Assembly (NCBI RefSeq): GCF_002077135.1
Contig: NZ_LDOS01000001.1
Span: 694,219 to 758,218, forward strand
Source of the DNA: Metallibacterium scheffleri
GTDB lineage: Bacteria; Pseudomonadota; Gammaproteobacteria; Xanthomonadales; Rhodanobacteraceae
Direction of reading: 5' to 3'
DNA: 64,000 bases
Every line of letters begins with the position of its first letter. Positions within the stretch are counted from its first letter, which is position 1. Under the pieces are notes generated by a model, which saw only the letters and a list, made by a program, of their open reading frames with translations, was not told the DNA's origin and made no database searches. Below, piece after piece: positions 51,826 through 61,419 of the stretch. The position numbers and the translations under genes were made by a program.

Positions 51826-54102
51826 ATGAAGCACGCGATCATGCTGGCTTGCGCGCTGATCGGGTCGCTGTGCGTGCGGGTGCTGCCGGCGCACGCGGCG
51901 CCGGTGCTGGCGCACACCGTGGCGCAGCCGCTGCAGCCCGACCCGAGCCGGCCCTGCGCCGGCGGCACCGCGCTGGTGCTGGGCGGCGGCGGCGCGCGCG
52001 GCATCGCGCACATCGGCGTGCTGGAGGAATTGCAGAAGCTGCACGTGCCGGTGAATTGCGTGGTCGGCACCAGCATGGGCGCGATCGTCGGCGGCCTGTA
52101 CGCGGCCGGCTACAGCCCGTTGCAGATCGACGCCATGCTGCACTCGGTGGATTGGCAGCAGGTGTTCAGCGACAGCCCCGGCCGCGCCGCGCTGGGCATG
52201 CGCGCCAAGGACGACGAACTCGATCGCATCGGCGGCATCGAGTTCGGCGTGGGCCGCGGCGGACTCAAGCTGCCGCGCGGCGCGCTGGAAGGGCAGAACC
52301 TGCAGCAACTGCTCACGCGTTGGCTGCTGCCGGTATGGCGTACGCGCGACTTCGATGACCTGAGCCTGCCGTTCCGCGCGGTGGCCACCAATATCGGATC
52401 GGGCCAGAGCGTGGTGCTGGCGCAGGGCGACCTGCCGCTGGCGATCCGCGCCAGCATCTCGGTGCCGGCGGTATTCGCCCCAGTGGACCTGCATGGCCAG
52501 TTGCTGGTCGATGGCGGCATCTCCGACAACGTGCCGATCGGTGTCGCGCGCGCGCTGGGCGCCGCGCGACTGATCGTGGTGGACGTGAGCGCGCCGCTGA
52601 AGCCAGCCAGGGATCTCAATTCGCCGCTGGCCATCACCGATCAGATGATCACCGTGATGATGCGCCAGGAAACCGAGCGGCAACTGGCCACGCTGGGCCC
52701 GGACGATGTGCTGATCCGTCCCGATCTGGGCGATCTGGGCAGCGCCGATTTCACGCACGCGTATCAGGCCGTGGCCGAGGGTCGCAAGGCCGCCGTCGCG
52801 CTGGCGCCCGCATTGCGGCGTTTCGCCGTCGGTCGCGTCGCCTGGCAGGCGTGGCTGGCGCGGCACCGGCTGCCAGGCGGGCCGGCGCCGGTGATCGATT
52901 TCGTCGACGTGCGCGGCGCGCAAAGCCGCACCGCGCCGCTGGTCGCTGATCGCATGCAGGGCGAGGTCGGCAAGGTGTTCAGCGCGGCGCGCGTGGATGC
53001 GCAGATCGACCGCAGCTACGGCGAGGGCAGCTACGAGCGCATCGATTATCAACTGGTGCAGCGTTACGGCGCTACCGGGTTGCAGGTGACGCCGGTGGAC
53101 AAGAGCTGGGGCCCGGATTTTCTGCGCGTGGGTCTGAGCCTCAGCGATGACTTCAGCGGCAACGCCGGTTATCAGGCGCTGGTCGAGTACAACCTCACCG
53201 GTCTCGACAGCCTCGGCCGCGAATGGCGCAACCGCCTCAGCCTCGGGCGCGTGGCGGGTTTCCAGAGCGAGCTGTACCAGCCCTTCGGCCCGCAGGCGCA
53301 GTTCTACGCCAGGCTCTACGGCGGTTACCGCGCCATCAACCAGCCGGTGGTGAGCGGCAACACCACGCTGGCGCAGTACCGCGTCGGCCGCCTGCGCGCC
53401 GGCGCCGAACTGGGCTGGGACCCCACGGTCGACTGGCGCCTGCGCACCGGCATGCAGCGCGGTCGCGACAGTTTCGCGCTGAACATCGGCGATCCCGCGG
53501 TGTACCCCAGCTTTCGCACGCCCTTCGCCGATGTCTACGCCGGCGTGGTGCACGACAATCTCGACGACGCCGATTTTCCCACCCGCGGCTGGCGCAGCGA
53601 TCTTACCTACACCGCGTATCTGCGTGCGCTCGGCGGCGATGCCGACAGCGACGTGGCGCGCTTCAGCTACGACCAGGTGTTGTGGCACGACGACCGCAAC
53701 ACCGTGCTCGCCGGCTTGCGCGGACAAACCGAGTGGGGCAGCGGCCAGGTGTTGCAGGCCAGCGGCGTGCTCGGGGGCTTTCTCGATTTGTCCGGCCTCA
53801 CCGAGCGCGCACTGGTCGGCAACCAGCTCGCCTACGGACGTCTGGTCGGTTACCGCGACCTGACCGGTAGCGGCGAGCGCATCGTCGGCTTTCCGTTTTA
53901 TCTGGGTGCCAGCCTCGAGGCCGGCAACGTGTGGAACACGCGCAGCGCGATCAACTTCAACCAGCTGATTTACGCCGGCAGCGCCTTCATCGCGCTGAAA
54001 TCGCCCATGGGGCCGATTTTCTTCGGCGTCGGCCATGCCAGCGGCGGCCACACCACGTTCTATCTCAGCTTCGGCTCGCTGATCCGGCGCCAGGATCCGT
54101 GA
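51826..54102 (+). CDS. Patatin-like phospholipase, type Vd autotransporter (PlpD-like)
   Basis: A 758-aa exported protein. A signal peptide ends near AHA (residue 24). The patatin domain has GGGGARG (oxyanion), GTSMG (Ser nucleophile) and VDGG (Asp). A POTRA-like linker (about 340-420) follows, then a 16-strand-type BamA/Omp85-like barrel ending in FYLSFGSLIRRQ. This matches PlpD, which shows a lipase on the cell surface or releases it. Confidence 0.9.
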   Translation: MKHAIMLACALIGSLCVRVLPAHAAPVLAHTVAQPLQPDPSRPCAGGTALVLGGGGARGIAHIGVLEELQKLHVPVNCVVGTSMGAIVGGLYAAGYSPLQIDAMLHSVDWQQVFSDSPGRAALGMRAKDDELDRIGGIEFGVGRGGLKLPRGALEGQNLQQLLTRWLLPVWRTRDFDDLSLPFRAVATNIGSGQSVVLAQGDLPLAIRASISVPAVFAPVDLHGQLLVDGGISDNVPIGVARALGAARLIVVDVSAPLKPARDLNSPLAITDQMITVMMRQETERQLATLGPDDVLIRPDLGDLGSADFTHAYQAVAEGRKAAVALAPALRRFAVGRVAWQAWLARHRLPGGPAPVIDFVDVRGAQSRTAPLVADRMQGEVGKVFSAARVDAQIDRSYGEGSYERIDYQLVQRYGATGLQVTPVDKSWGPDFLRVGLSLSDDFSGNAGYQALVEYNLTGLDSLGREWRNRLSLGRVAGFQSELYQPFGPQAQFYARLYGGYRAINQPVVSGNTTLAQYRVGRLRAGAELGWDPTVDWRLRTGMQRGRDSFALNIGDPAVYPSFRTPFADVYAGVVHDNLDDADFPTRGWRSDLTYTAYLRALGGDADSDVARFSYDQVLWHDDRNTVLAGLRGQTEWGSGQVLQASGVLGGFLDLSGLTERALVGNQLAYGRLVGYRDLTGSGERIVGFPFYLGASLEAGNVWNTRSAINFNQLIYAGSAFIALKSPMGPIFFGVGHASGGHTTFYLSFGSLIRRQDP

Positions 54103-54253
54103 GGCCGTGGCGGTCCTTCACCGATCGCTGACGCCATCGCGCATCCAATGACCGATCACGCCCGCGTGTAAGGTTTTGCCGCGCCGCGCGACCAAGCAGG
54201 CAATGCCGCGACATTCCCGCCGCGGCCTGCGCGCATGACTGGACGAGGTTCTT

Positions 54254-55759
54254 ATGTTGCGAATGATCCGCTGGATTTGGCTGCCGCTGTTGGCGGTGCT
54301 GTGTGTGTCCGTGGCGCTGGCGCCCAGGCGCGCGCTGGCCGCTGCGGTGCCGCTGCCGCCGGGCGCGCCTTGGTTCAACGTCAGCCGGCCGCTGACGCCC
54401 AACGACCTGAAGGGCCGCGTGGTGCTGCTGGATTTCTTCACGCCCGGCTGCATCAACTGCGTGCATATGCTGCCGGACATGGCCAGGCTCGAACGCGAGT
54501 TCGGCGCGCGCCTGCTGATCCTCGGCGTCAACTCGCCCAAGTTCGTGGCCTCGCAGCGCAGCAGCAACATCGAGGGTTTCATCCAGCGCTACGACATCAC
54601 CCATCCGGTGCTCACCGACAAGGGCATGACGCTGTGGAACTACTACGGCGTGCAGGCGTGGCCCACGCTGGTGCTGCTCAATGGGCAGGGCGGCGTGGTG
54701 CAGCAGTTCATCGGCGAGGGTGATTACCGCGGCATCCGCGCCGCGGTGCTGCAGACCATCGAGCAGGCGCAGCGCGCCGGCACGCTGGTGACCGCGCCGC
54801 TGCCGCTGAAACCGCCGCTGCTCAGCCGCGCCGGCTTGCTGCAGCCGGGCAAGGTGGCGGTGGATGCGCGCTACGTGGCGGTCAGCGACAGCGGCCACAA
54901 CCGCGTGATCCTGCTCGATCACGCCGGCAAGGTGCTGCGCGTGTTCGGCAGCGGCGTGCCCGGCGCGCGCGATGGCGCGGCCGGCGTGGCGCAGTTCGAC
55001 GGTCCGCAGGGGCTGGCCTTCGTCGGCGGCGCGCTGTACGTGGCCGACACCAGCAACTCGCTGATCCGCAGGATCGACCTCGCCTCGGGCGTGGTCAGCA
55101 CCGTGGCTGGCGATGGCCGGCGCGTGTTCGGCGGCAGCGGCATGCAGCCCGCGCGCAGCGTGCCGCTGAACTCGCCCTGGGGCCTCGAGGCCGTGGGCGA
55201 TGTGCTGTATGTGGCCATGGCCGGCGACCATCAGGTGTGGGCGTTCGACTTGCGCAGCGACCGCATCGGCCCGTATGCCGGCACCGGTGCCGAGGGCATC
55301 GATGACGGTTCGCGGCAGTCGGCCAGCTTCGCGCAGAGCAGCGGTTTCGCGTATCACGCCGGCACGCTGTACGTGGCCGATCCCGAGTCGTCCTCGGTGC
55401 GCGCGATCGATCTGAAAACCGGGCGCGTGCGCACGCTCATCGGCAAGGGCCTGTTCGATTTCGGTCTGCGCAACGGGCGTGCCGGGCAGGCGCTGCTGCA
55501 GCACGACCAGGGCCTGGCCTGGCAGGGCGGCAAGCTGTACATCGCCGACACCTTCAACAACGCGGTGCGCGTGCTGGATCCGGCCAACGATCAAGTCAGC
55601 ACCCTGGCGACCGGGCTGAGGCAGCCGGGCGGCCTCGCCGTGCTCGATGCCGGCACGCTGCTGGTGGCCGACACCGACGCCAATCGCATCGTCACGATCA
55701 ATGTCGCCAACGGCGCGCTGCATGCGTGGCCGCTCAGCGGGCTGCCGCCGGCGCAGTAA
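54254..55759 (+). CDS. Exported thioredoxin-NHL repeat protein
   Basis: A 501-aa protein with a signal peptide (cleavage likely after ALAAA, about residue 30). The thioredoxin-like domain has DFFTPGCINCVHMLPD (CxxC: CINC, near 71-74) and cis-Pro in QAWPTLVLLNG. About six NHL-type beta-propeller repeats follow (LYVADTSNSLIRRIDL, LYIADTFNNAVRVLDP and others). The order resembles NHLRC2-like proteins. Probable periplasmic redox or scaffold role. Confidence 0.88.
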   Translation: MLRMIRWIWLPLLAVLCVSVALAPRRALAAAVPLPPGAPWFNVSRPLTPNDLKGRVVLLDFFTPGCINCVHMLPDMARLEREFGARLLILGVNSPKFVASQRSSNIEGFIQRYDITHPVLTDKGMTLWNYYGVQAWPTLVLLNGQGGVVQQFIGEGDYRGIRAAVLQTIEQAQRAGTLVTAPLPLKPPLLSRAGLLQPGKVAVDARYVAVSDSGHNRVILLDHAGKVLRVFGSGVPGARDGAAGVAQFDGPQGLAFVGGALYVADTSNSLIRRIDLASGVVSTVAGDGRRVFGGSGMQPARSVPLNSPWGLEAVGDVLYVAMAGDHQVWAFDLRSDRIGPYAGTGAEGIDDGSRQSASFAQSSGFAYHAGTLYVADPESSSVRAIDLKTGRVRTLIGKGLFDFGLRNGRAGQALLQHDQGLAWQGGKLYIADTFNNAVRVLDPANDQVSTLATGLRQPGGLAVLDAGTLLVADTDANRIVTINVANGALHAWPLSGLPPAQ

Positions 55760-55780
55760 TCGACGGACGCGGCGCGCAGA

Positions 55781-55821
55781 GCCGCTGAACAATTCCGCGT
55801 CGTGCGGAATGGTTCAGCGGC
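55781..55821. terminator. Bidirectional hairpin between convergent genes
   Basis: An 18-bp stem with one mismatch (GCCGCTGAAC... / ...GTTCAGCGGC) and a GTCGT loop, without a T-run. It overlaps the last codons of the leftward DUF4124 gene and follows the rightward NHL gene. Confidence 0.65.
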
Positions 55822-56434
55822 AATTCTGCAGTTGCGCGCGCAGCGTCGCGGCTTCGTGCTGCAGCGGCGCGCGATCGAACTGGAACGTGTGCTCGATGCG
55901 CGTGTCGAGCTGGTCCAGGCGCTCACGCAGGTTGGCGCATACCGCCGCGCGCGGCAGTGGTGCGCAGCGATCCTGCACCCAGGTGTAGTAACCCGTGAAC
56001 GGCGAAGCCAGAGGGGTCGGCGGGCCGGGCGGTCGCACCGGAGCACCGATGCCGGGGGCGCTGCGTGTCATCGACATGGGCTGGATGCCCAGCACGGCCA
56101 GCGGCACGGCATAGGGTTGCGGGTCGCCGATGGTGCTGAGGTACGGCTTGTGGTCGGTGGCGCGGATGCAGCGATACAGCGCCGGCAGCGGCAGCGCGGG
56201 CCTGGGCGGCGGCGCGGGCGGCGCGCTGCGCGTGGGCCGCGGCGGCGCCAGCGCGGGCGCCGGCACGGCGGGCGGCGGCGTGGGCAGGTTCAATATGCGC
56301 TGGCGGCTGCGCGGCGGGCAGGGCTGATCCTGAAACGCGAGCCGGCCGCGCGCATCCACGCAGCGGTACACCTCGGTCGCGTGCGCCGGCACGGCCAGCG
56401 CGAGCAGCAGCAGCAGGGGCAGGCGGGTGCGCAT
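55814..56434 (-). CDS. Secreted DUF4124-domain protein
   Basis: A 206-aa protein. Signal peptide (LPLLLLLALAVPAHA), then the DUF4124 core TEVYRCVDARGRLAFQDQPCP (two Cys), a Pro/Ala-rich linker (about 50-85) and a C-terminal domain with four further Cys. Such proteins are common and uncharacterised in Xanthomonadales. Confidence 0.8.
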   Translation of the reverse strand: MRTRLPLLLLLALAVPAHATEVYRCVDARGRLAFQDQPCPPRSRQRILNLPTPPPAVPAPALAPPRPTRSAPPAPPPRPALPLPALYRCIRATDHKPYLSTIGDPQPYAVPLAVLGIQPMSMTRSAPGIGAPVRPPGPPTPLASPFTGYYTWVQDRCAPLPRAAVCANLRERLDQLDTRIEHTFQFDRAPLQHEAATLRAQLQNCR

Positions 56435-56492
56435 GGGGCGCAGCGTAGCGCTGGGCGGCGGTCGGGGATGGGTACGGACTGTTTACGGCTTG

Positions 56493-56610
56493 GCATGCCG
56501 AGCGCGGCGAAGCATCTGCGCGCGTGAATGCGCGTCGTGGCTGGTGCGCGCGCAGCGTCATCGTGGCTGCCGGGATCCTTCGGCTTGCGCCTCAGGATGA
56601 CAACAAAAGC
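56493..56610. repeat. Dispersed intergenic repeats
   Basis: Contains GCATGCCGAGCGCGGCGAAGC (near copy at 49074) and, about 60 bp on, GGATCCTTCGGCTTGCGCC then TCAGGATGAC, typical of dispersed units in this group. No gene between 56435 and 56711. Confidence 0.5.
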
Positions 56611-56711
56611 ATGAGCCGCGCTGCCTCCCGGCTTCCGGCTCGCCACTTCCGACTCCCCACGCTACCGCCGCTGCCGCACAATCGCGCTTTCCATCTGGCC
56701 GCGAGCCCGTC

Positions 56712-57752
56712 ATGCCCATGCCCCTGATCGACCTGTTCAGCGATACCAAGACCCAGCCCGGCGCCGCCATGCGCGCCGCCATGGCCGCCGCCGAAGTGGG
56801 CGACGAGCGCGCCGGTGAAGACCCCACCGTCAACGCGCTGGAGGCGCGCGGCGCGGCGCTGCTGGGCAAGGAGGCGGCGCTGTACCTGCCCTCCGGCACC
56901 ATGTGCAACGAGATCGCGCTGGCCGTGCACTGCCGTCCGGGCGAGGCGGTGCTGTGCGAGGCCGGCGCGCACATCGTCGGCTTCGAGGCCGGCGGCGCGG
57001 CGGCGCTGGCCGGGGTGATGCTGGAGCCGATCAGCGGCACGCGCGGCATGTTCACCGCCGCGCAACTCAGGGCGCAGTTGCGCGCCGACAACCTGCAGGC
57101 GCCGCTGCAGCGGCTGGTCGCCGTGGAAAACACCACCAACCTGGGCGGTGGCGCGGTGTGGCCGCTGCAGGACCTGCGCGAGATCGCGGCCTGCGCGCAC
57201 GATGCCGGACTGGCCACGCACATGGACGGCGCGCGCCTGCTCAATGCCGTCGTCGCCAGCGGCGTGAGCGCGGCCGATTTCGCGCAGGGCTTCGATTCGG
57301 CGTGGATCGATTTCAGCAAGGGCCTGGGCGCGCCAGGCGGCGCATTGCTGACCGGCAGCAAGGCCTTCGTGCGCGAGGCGCGGCGCTGGCAGTTGCGCAT
57401 CGGCGGCGCCATGCGCCAGAGCGGCATCATCGCCGCGGCGTGCCTGTACGCGCTCGATCACAACCTCGCGCGCCTGGCCGTTGACCACGCGCGCGCGCGG
57501 CAACTGGCGCAAGGCGTGGCGCGCATCCCCGGCCTCGGTATCGATGTGGCCACGGTGCAGACCAACCTGGTGTATTTCGACATCACCGCGCCCGGCTGGG
57601 ACGCCGCGAAACTGGCCGCCGCCACGCTGGCGCAAGGCGTGCGCCTGTGCCCGATGGGCGCGCGGCGCATGCGCGCGGTGACGCATCTGGACGTGGACGA
57701 CGCCGGCATCGTGCGCGCCCTGGAGGTGATCGCGGCGGCGCTGCGCGGCTGA
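56712..57752 (+). CDS. ltaE: Low-specificity L-threonine aldolase
   Basis: A 346-aa PLP enzyme: DLFSDTKTQPGAAMRAAM, GDERAGEDPTVN, AALYLPSGTMCNEIAL, ENTTNLGGG, HMDGARL and DFSKGLGAPGG (PLP lysine). It splits L-threonine to glycine and acetaldehyde. Length fits the family. Confidence 0.94.
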   Translation: MPMPLIDLFSDTKTQPGAAMRAAMAAAEVGDERAGEDPTVNALEARGAALLGKEAALYLPSGTMCNEIALAVHCRPGEAVLCEAGAHIVGFEAGGAAALAGVMLEPISGTRGMFTAAQLRAQLRADNLQAPLQRLVAVENTTNLGGGAVWPLQDLREIAACAHDAGLATHMDGARLLNAVVASGVSAADFAQGFDSAWIDFSKGLGAPGGALLTGSKAFVREARRWQLRIGGAMRQSGIIAAACLYALDHNLARLAVDHARARQLAQGVARIPGLGIDVATVQTNLVYFDITAPGWDAAKLAAATLAQGVRLCPMGARRMRAVTHLDVDDAGIVRALEVIAAALRG

Positions 57753-57784
57753 GCGCCGCGCGCGGTGCGCGCATGCCGGCGGAT

Positions 57785-57898
57785 GCTGCCGTCATCCCCG
57801 CGCGGTTGGCCTTGACGCGACATTACCGCGCGGATTGCCTTGCTTCGACATCCCAGCGCGGTTGGCCGTCATCCCCGCGCAGGCGGGGATCCAGGGAC
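57785..57898. repeat. REP-type palindromic repeats
   Basis: GTCATCCCCGCGCAGGCGGGG then ATCCAGGG at 57868-57896 is a typical unit with a CCCCGC/GCGGGG hairpin. Partial copies (GCCGTCATCCCCGCGCGGTT) lie at 57787 and the GCGCGGTTGGCC module is repeated three times. Confidence 0.7.
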
Positions 57899-57899
57899 T

Positions 57900-58073
57900 T
57901 CAACAAGCAGTGGAATCCGGTGAAGTCGGCGTGCCGTGGCCCCAGACGCGGGCGCGGGTGGCCTGGATTTTCTGCGCGAAGCGGGTGATGAGTTCGCGGT
58001 TGGCGGCGACCAGCACCTGTTCGGCTTCGATCTCGGCGACGATGGCTTGCTGGGTGGCGAGGGGTGGGCGCAG
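57900..58073 (-). pseudogene. 3' relic of a type I restriction-modification gene
   Basis: 57 codons and a stop read LRPPLATQQAIVAEIEAEQ, then LVAANRELITRFAQKIQAT, then RARVWG. PPLxxQQxIVAEIExEQ...ELIxRFEQKIQxxLxRVWG is a recurrent C-terminal coiled-coil of type I HsdM/HsdS-like proteins (family knowledge). No upstream part survives. Confidence 0.7.
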
Positions 58074-58200
58074 GAAGCTTGAGCGGCGGGGTGCGGCGCG
58101 GCGTTGTCCGCGCAGGAAGCGCAGCGCGCACGGTCGAATGAAAAAACGTGCGCGTTCTCGGCCTGCCTTGCGTACTTCGCGGGGTTGTCGCGATGACGCC

Positions 58201-59145
58201 TCAGAACTTCGCCTCGTACTCGGCGCTGGCGAAACCGACGGTGAGGCCCTCGGCGCCGACGTTGACCATCGCGGTCATGCTCATCACGCTTTCGATCAAT
58301 TGCACGCCGTGCTCGTCGCAGGTGTTGCACAAGTCCTGGTAGCCGGGCAGTGCGCGCATCACTTCCAGCTCGCCGCCATAGCTGAGGCCGACCACCGGCA
58401 CCAGCAGGCCGGCGCGCACGCGCTCGGCGGCGTGCGCGAACAGCACCCCGGCGCCGTGCTCGAAACCGCGCACCTTGCCCACCGGCTCGGTGGCCTTGCG
58501 CCAGCCGCGCACCACCGGCTTGATGTCCAGCGCGCTGCCCAGCGTGGCCGAGAACCAGCCCACGCTGCGGTCGCCGCGCTTCTGCGCGCGCGCGCGCAGG
58601 TAGTACAGGTCGCGCGGCAAGAAATAGCCGTAGCATTGCGGCGCGAGGAACTCCATGCGTTCGCGGATCTGCGCGGCGCTGGCGCCGGAACCGATCATGC
58701 GCACCGCTTCCCAGGCACCGGGCACCTGGCCGGCGAACAGCGTTTGCGAATCGATGACGCGCAACTGGAACGGCGAATCGTAGCCGGCCGCCTGACGGAT
58801 CGGGCGGTAATCCTTGAGGATCGAGAAACTGGCCTGCAGGGTGTTTTCGTAGATCTTGCTGCGCGAGGCGGTGATGGTGAGCGCGACCACCGCGTCGTAG
58901 CGCGTGACCAACTCGCGCAGGAACAGCTCGTGCACCTGCGCGACGCTGAGCGGCTCGCTTTCGGCGTGGTGCGCGCGGTCGCCCAGTTGTTCGCGGAAGA
59001 AACGCAGCGTGGCGACGGGATCACGACGATCCTCGAAGGTGATCAGGTCGCTGCGCACGCTGATCGGCAGCAGCGTGATGTCGTGCGCGCGCAGGAATTC
59101 CGCGGGCAGATCGCAAGCCGAGTCCACCACCAGTCCGACACGCAT
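58201..59145 (-). CDS. DegV-family fatty-acid-binding protein
   Basis: A 314-aa protein beginning MRVGLVVDSACDLPAEFLRAHDITLLPISV, with SRSKIYENTLQASF and a DSQTLFAGQ loop. DegV proteins hold a fatty acid and feed fatty acid kinase. The C-terminal half keeps VVGLSYGGELE. ATG 59145 matches family starts. Confidence 0.88.
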   Translation of the reverse strand: MRVGLVVDSACDLPAEFLRAHDITLLPISVRSDLITFEDRRDPVATLRFFREQLGDRAHHAESEPLSVAQVHELFLRELVTRYDAVVALTITASRSKIYENTLQASFSILKDYRPIRQAAGYDSPFQLRVIDSQTLFAGQVPGAWEAVRMIGSGASAAQIRERMEFLAPQCYGYFLPRDLYYLRARAQKRGDRSVGWFSATLGSALDIKPVVRGWRKATEPVGKVRGFEHGAGVLFAHAAERVRAGLLVPVVGLSYGGELEVMRALPGYQDLCNTCDEHGVQLIESVMSMTAMVNVGAEGLTVGFASAEYEAKF

Positions 59146-59297
59146 GACCCAGGCTCCTTCAGCAGTGCTGCAGGGGCGCAAATTATCACGCAAGCACGGT
59201 GTGGTGCGCGCCGAATGGCGCAGTCGGGCCGCTTGCGCCGTGCCGGGCCGAGTGCGCGCAGATTACGATTTCGTCAGTGGCATGCTTGCGCGCGCGG

Positions 59298-60551
59298 TCA
59301 TGGTTGCGCCCACGCGGCCAGCTTGCGTGGCACCGCGGCGTTCTTCAGCTTGACGTAGCGCGGCAGGCCGGTGGTGTCGTAGGGCGGATACGCCTCGCCG
59401 TGGATCAGCGGCGCCAGATACTTGCGCGCCTGCGCGGTGATGCCATAGCCGTCGCGGGTGATGTAGCCGCGCGGCAGTTTCTTCTCGTGATTGGCGACCT
59501 TGGCCAGCGGCGCCGGCGCGATCTTCCAGCGATACGGGGCGTCACTGCCGCGCACGATCACCGGGATCACGCCGTTGTGACCGGCCAGCGCGTATTCCAC
59601 CGCCGCACGACCCACGGCCGCGGCCTGCGCGGCGTCAGTGGCGGAGGCGATGTGGCGTGCCGAGCGCTGCAGATAATCGGGCAGCGCCCAGTGGTACTTG
59701 TAGCCGAGCTTTTCGCGCACCCGTTGCGCCAGCACCGGCGCCACGCCGCCGAGCTGCGCGTGGCCGAAGGCGTCGCGCCCGCCGGCCTCGGCCAGGAACT
59801 GTCCGGCGGCGTTCTTCAGGCCTTCCGAGGCGACCACGGTGCACCAGCCGACGCGTTCCACGGTGGCCTTGACACGCGCCAGGAACGCGGCTTCGTCGAA
59901 GGCGATCTCGGGGAACAGGATCAGGTGCGGGGCGTCGTCCGGGCCTTGCCCGGCGAGGCCGGCGGCGGCGGCGATCCAGCCGGCGTGGCGGCCCATCACC
60001 TCGAGGATGAACACCTTGGTCGAGGACTCGGCCATCGAGGCCACGTCGATGCTGGCCTCGAGCACGGACAGCGCGGTGTACTTGGCCACCGAGCCGAAAC
60101 CGGGGCTGGTGTCGGTCACCGCCAGGTCGTTGTCCACGGTCTTGGGCACGCCCACGCAGATCAGCTCGTGGCCGCTGCGTTTGGCATAGGCCGAGATTTT
60201 CAGCGCGGTGTCGGCCGAATCGTTGCCGCCGTTGTAGAGGAAATAACGCACGTCGTGCGCGGCCATGACCTCGATCAGGCGCGCGTAGGCGGCCGGATCG
60301 GCCTCGGGCGTCTTCAGCTTGTAGCGGCACGAGCCGAACGCGCCGCCAGGGGTGTGCGCCAAGTCGCGCAGCGCGGCGGCGGATTCCTTGCCGGTGTCGA
60401 TCAGATCCTCGCGCAGCACGCCGAGGATGCCGTTGCGCGCGGCATAGGCGCGCACGCCGTGGGCGCGCGCGGTGGCGATCACCGCGGCGGCGCTGGTGTT
60501 GATCACGGCGGTGACGCCGCCGGACTGGGCATACAGAAGCTTGCCGGGCAT
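59298..60551 (-). CDS. pfp: Diphosphate-dependent phosphofructokinase
   Basis: A 417-aa protein: YAQSGGVTAVINTSAAAVI, YNGGNDSADTALKIS, GVPKTVDNDLAVTDTSPGFG and EVMGRHAGWIAAAAGLA. GGND in place of GGDG and the PKTVDND motif mark pyrophosphate-dependent rather than ATP-dependent enzymes. It catalyses the reversible fructose-6-P / fructose-1,6-bisP step. Next to adk and mpl as in xanthomonads. Confidence 0.93.
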   Translation of the reverse strand: MPGKLLYAQSGGVTAVINTSAAAVIATARAHGVRAYAARNGILGVLREDLIDTGKESAAALRDLAHTPGGAFGSCRYKLKTPEADPAAYARLIEVMAAHDVRYFLYNGGNDSADTALKISAYAKRSGHELICVGVPKTVDNDLAVTDTSPGFGSVAKYTALSVLEASIDVASMAESSTKVFILEVMGRHAGWIAAAAGLAGQGPDDAPHLILFPEIAFDEAAFLARVKATVERVGWCTVVASEGLKNAAGQFLAEAGGRDAFGHAQLGGVAPVLAQRVREKLGYKYHWALPDYLQRSARHIASATDAAQAAAVGRAAVEYALAGHNGVIPVIVRGSDAPYRWKIAPAPLAKVANHEKKLPRGYITRDGYGITAQARKYLAPLIHGEAYPPYDTTGLPRYVKLKNAAVPRKLAAWAQP

Positions 60552-60813
60552 GGGGGACTCCTTAGCTTGCAGGGGTTGGAACGCGAGCGGTGTGCCGTGC
60601 CGCTGCGCCGTGCGATGGGTCGCCGCGGCGGGCGGGTGCATGCGCGTCGCGACCGGGGTGGCGGCTTGCGCCGCGCGGTTTGCATGCCCGCCACGGCGGG
60701 ATGCCTGGATTGCAGCCGCCGCGGTTTGACTCGGGCGGCCGCGGGCCGCAAGCTTGAAACCTCATCACAAGCATAGCGGAGCGCCCGGGTGGGACGCACT
60801 GCAAGGGAGACCC

Positions 60814-61401
60814 ATGCGATTGGTATTACTCGGCGCGCCAGGTTCGGGCAAAGGCACCCAGGCGACGCGGCTCAAGAGCACGCTGGGCGTACCGCACATC
60901 TCGACCGGTGATCTGCTGCGCGCGGCGGTGGCCGCGGGCACGCCGCTGGGACTCAAGGCCAAGGCAGTGATGGAGGCCGGGCAACTGGTCTCCGACGATA
61001 TCGTGCTGGGCATGCTGGAGCAGCGTCTGGCGCAGGCCGATGCGCAGGCCGGGTTCATCCTCGATGGCTATCCGCGCAATCTGGTCCAGGTGCAGGCGCT
61101 GGATGCGCTGCTGGCGCGTCTGCGGCGGCCGCTGGATGCCGTGGTCAAGCTGCAGGTGCCGAGCGCGGCGATCATCGCACGCACCGCGCTGCGCCATCAG
61201 GCCGAGGGTCGCGCCGATGATGATCCCGACACCGTGCGCAAGCGCCTGGCCGTGTACGCCGAGCAGACCGCGCCGGTGGCCGAGCACTACACCCGCGCCG
61301 GCACGCTGCGCGTGGTCGATGGTGTCGGCAGCCTGGACGAGGTGTTCGCGCGCATCATGGCCGCACTATCCGCGGCACCGGTTGCCGCGACGGCGCGCTG
61401 A
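60814..61401 (+). CDS. adk: Adenylate kinase, short-lid type
   Basis: A 195-aa kinase: LLGAPGSGKGTQA (P-loop, residues 5-17), ISTGDLLR, FILDGYPRN and GRADDDPDTVRKRL. The long zinc-binding lid is absent, as in the short form of xanthomonads. AAGGGAG lies upstream of ATG 60814. It balances ATP, ADP and AMP. Confidence 0.95.
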   Translation: MRLVLLGAPGSGKGTQATRLKSTLGVPHISTGDLLRAAVAAGTPLGLKAKAVMEAGQLVSDDIVLGMLEQRLAQADAQAGFILDGYPRNLVQVQALDALLARLRRPLDAVVKLQVPSAAIIARTALRHQAEGRADDDPDTVRKRLAVYAEQTAPVAEHYTRAGTLRVVDGVGSLDEVFARIMAALSAAPVAATAR

Positions 61402-61419
61402 GCGCGCACGAACACTCCG

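Larger units (their letters stand above)
57753..58200. other. Gene-poor gap with REP unit and R-M relic
   Basis: 448 bp between ltaE and degV. It holds dispersed repeats at 57785-57898 and a decayed gene end at 57900-58073. No intact gene. Confidence 0.7.

Noticed and set aside
51685-54051. A 788-codon leftward frame opposite the patatin gene
   Set aside because: Antisense shadow; the rightward frame has a signal peptide, catalytic motifs and a barrel end.
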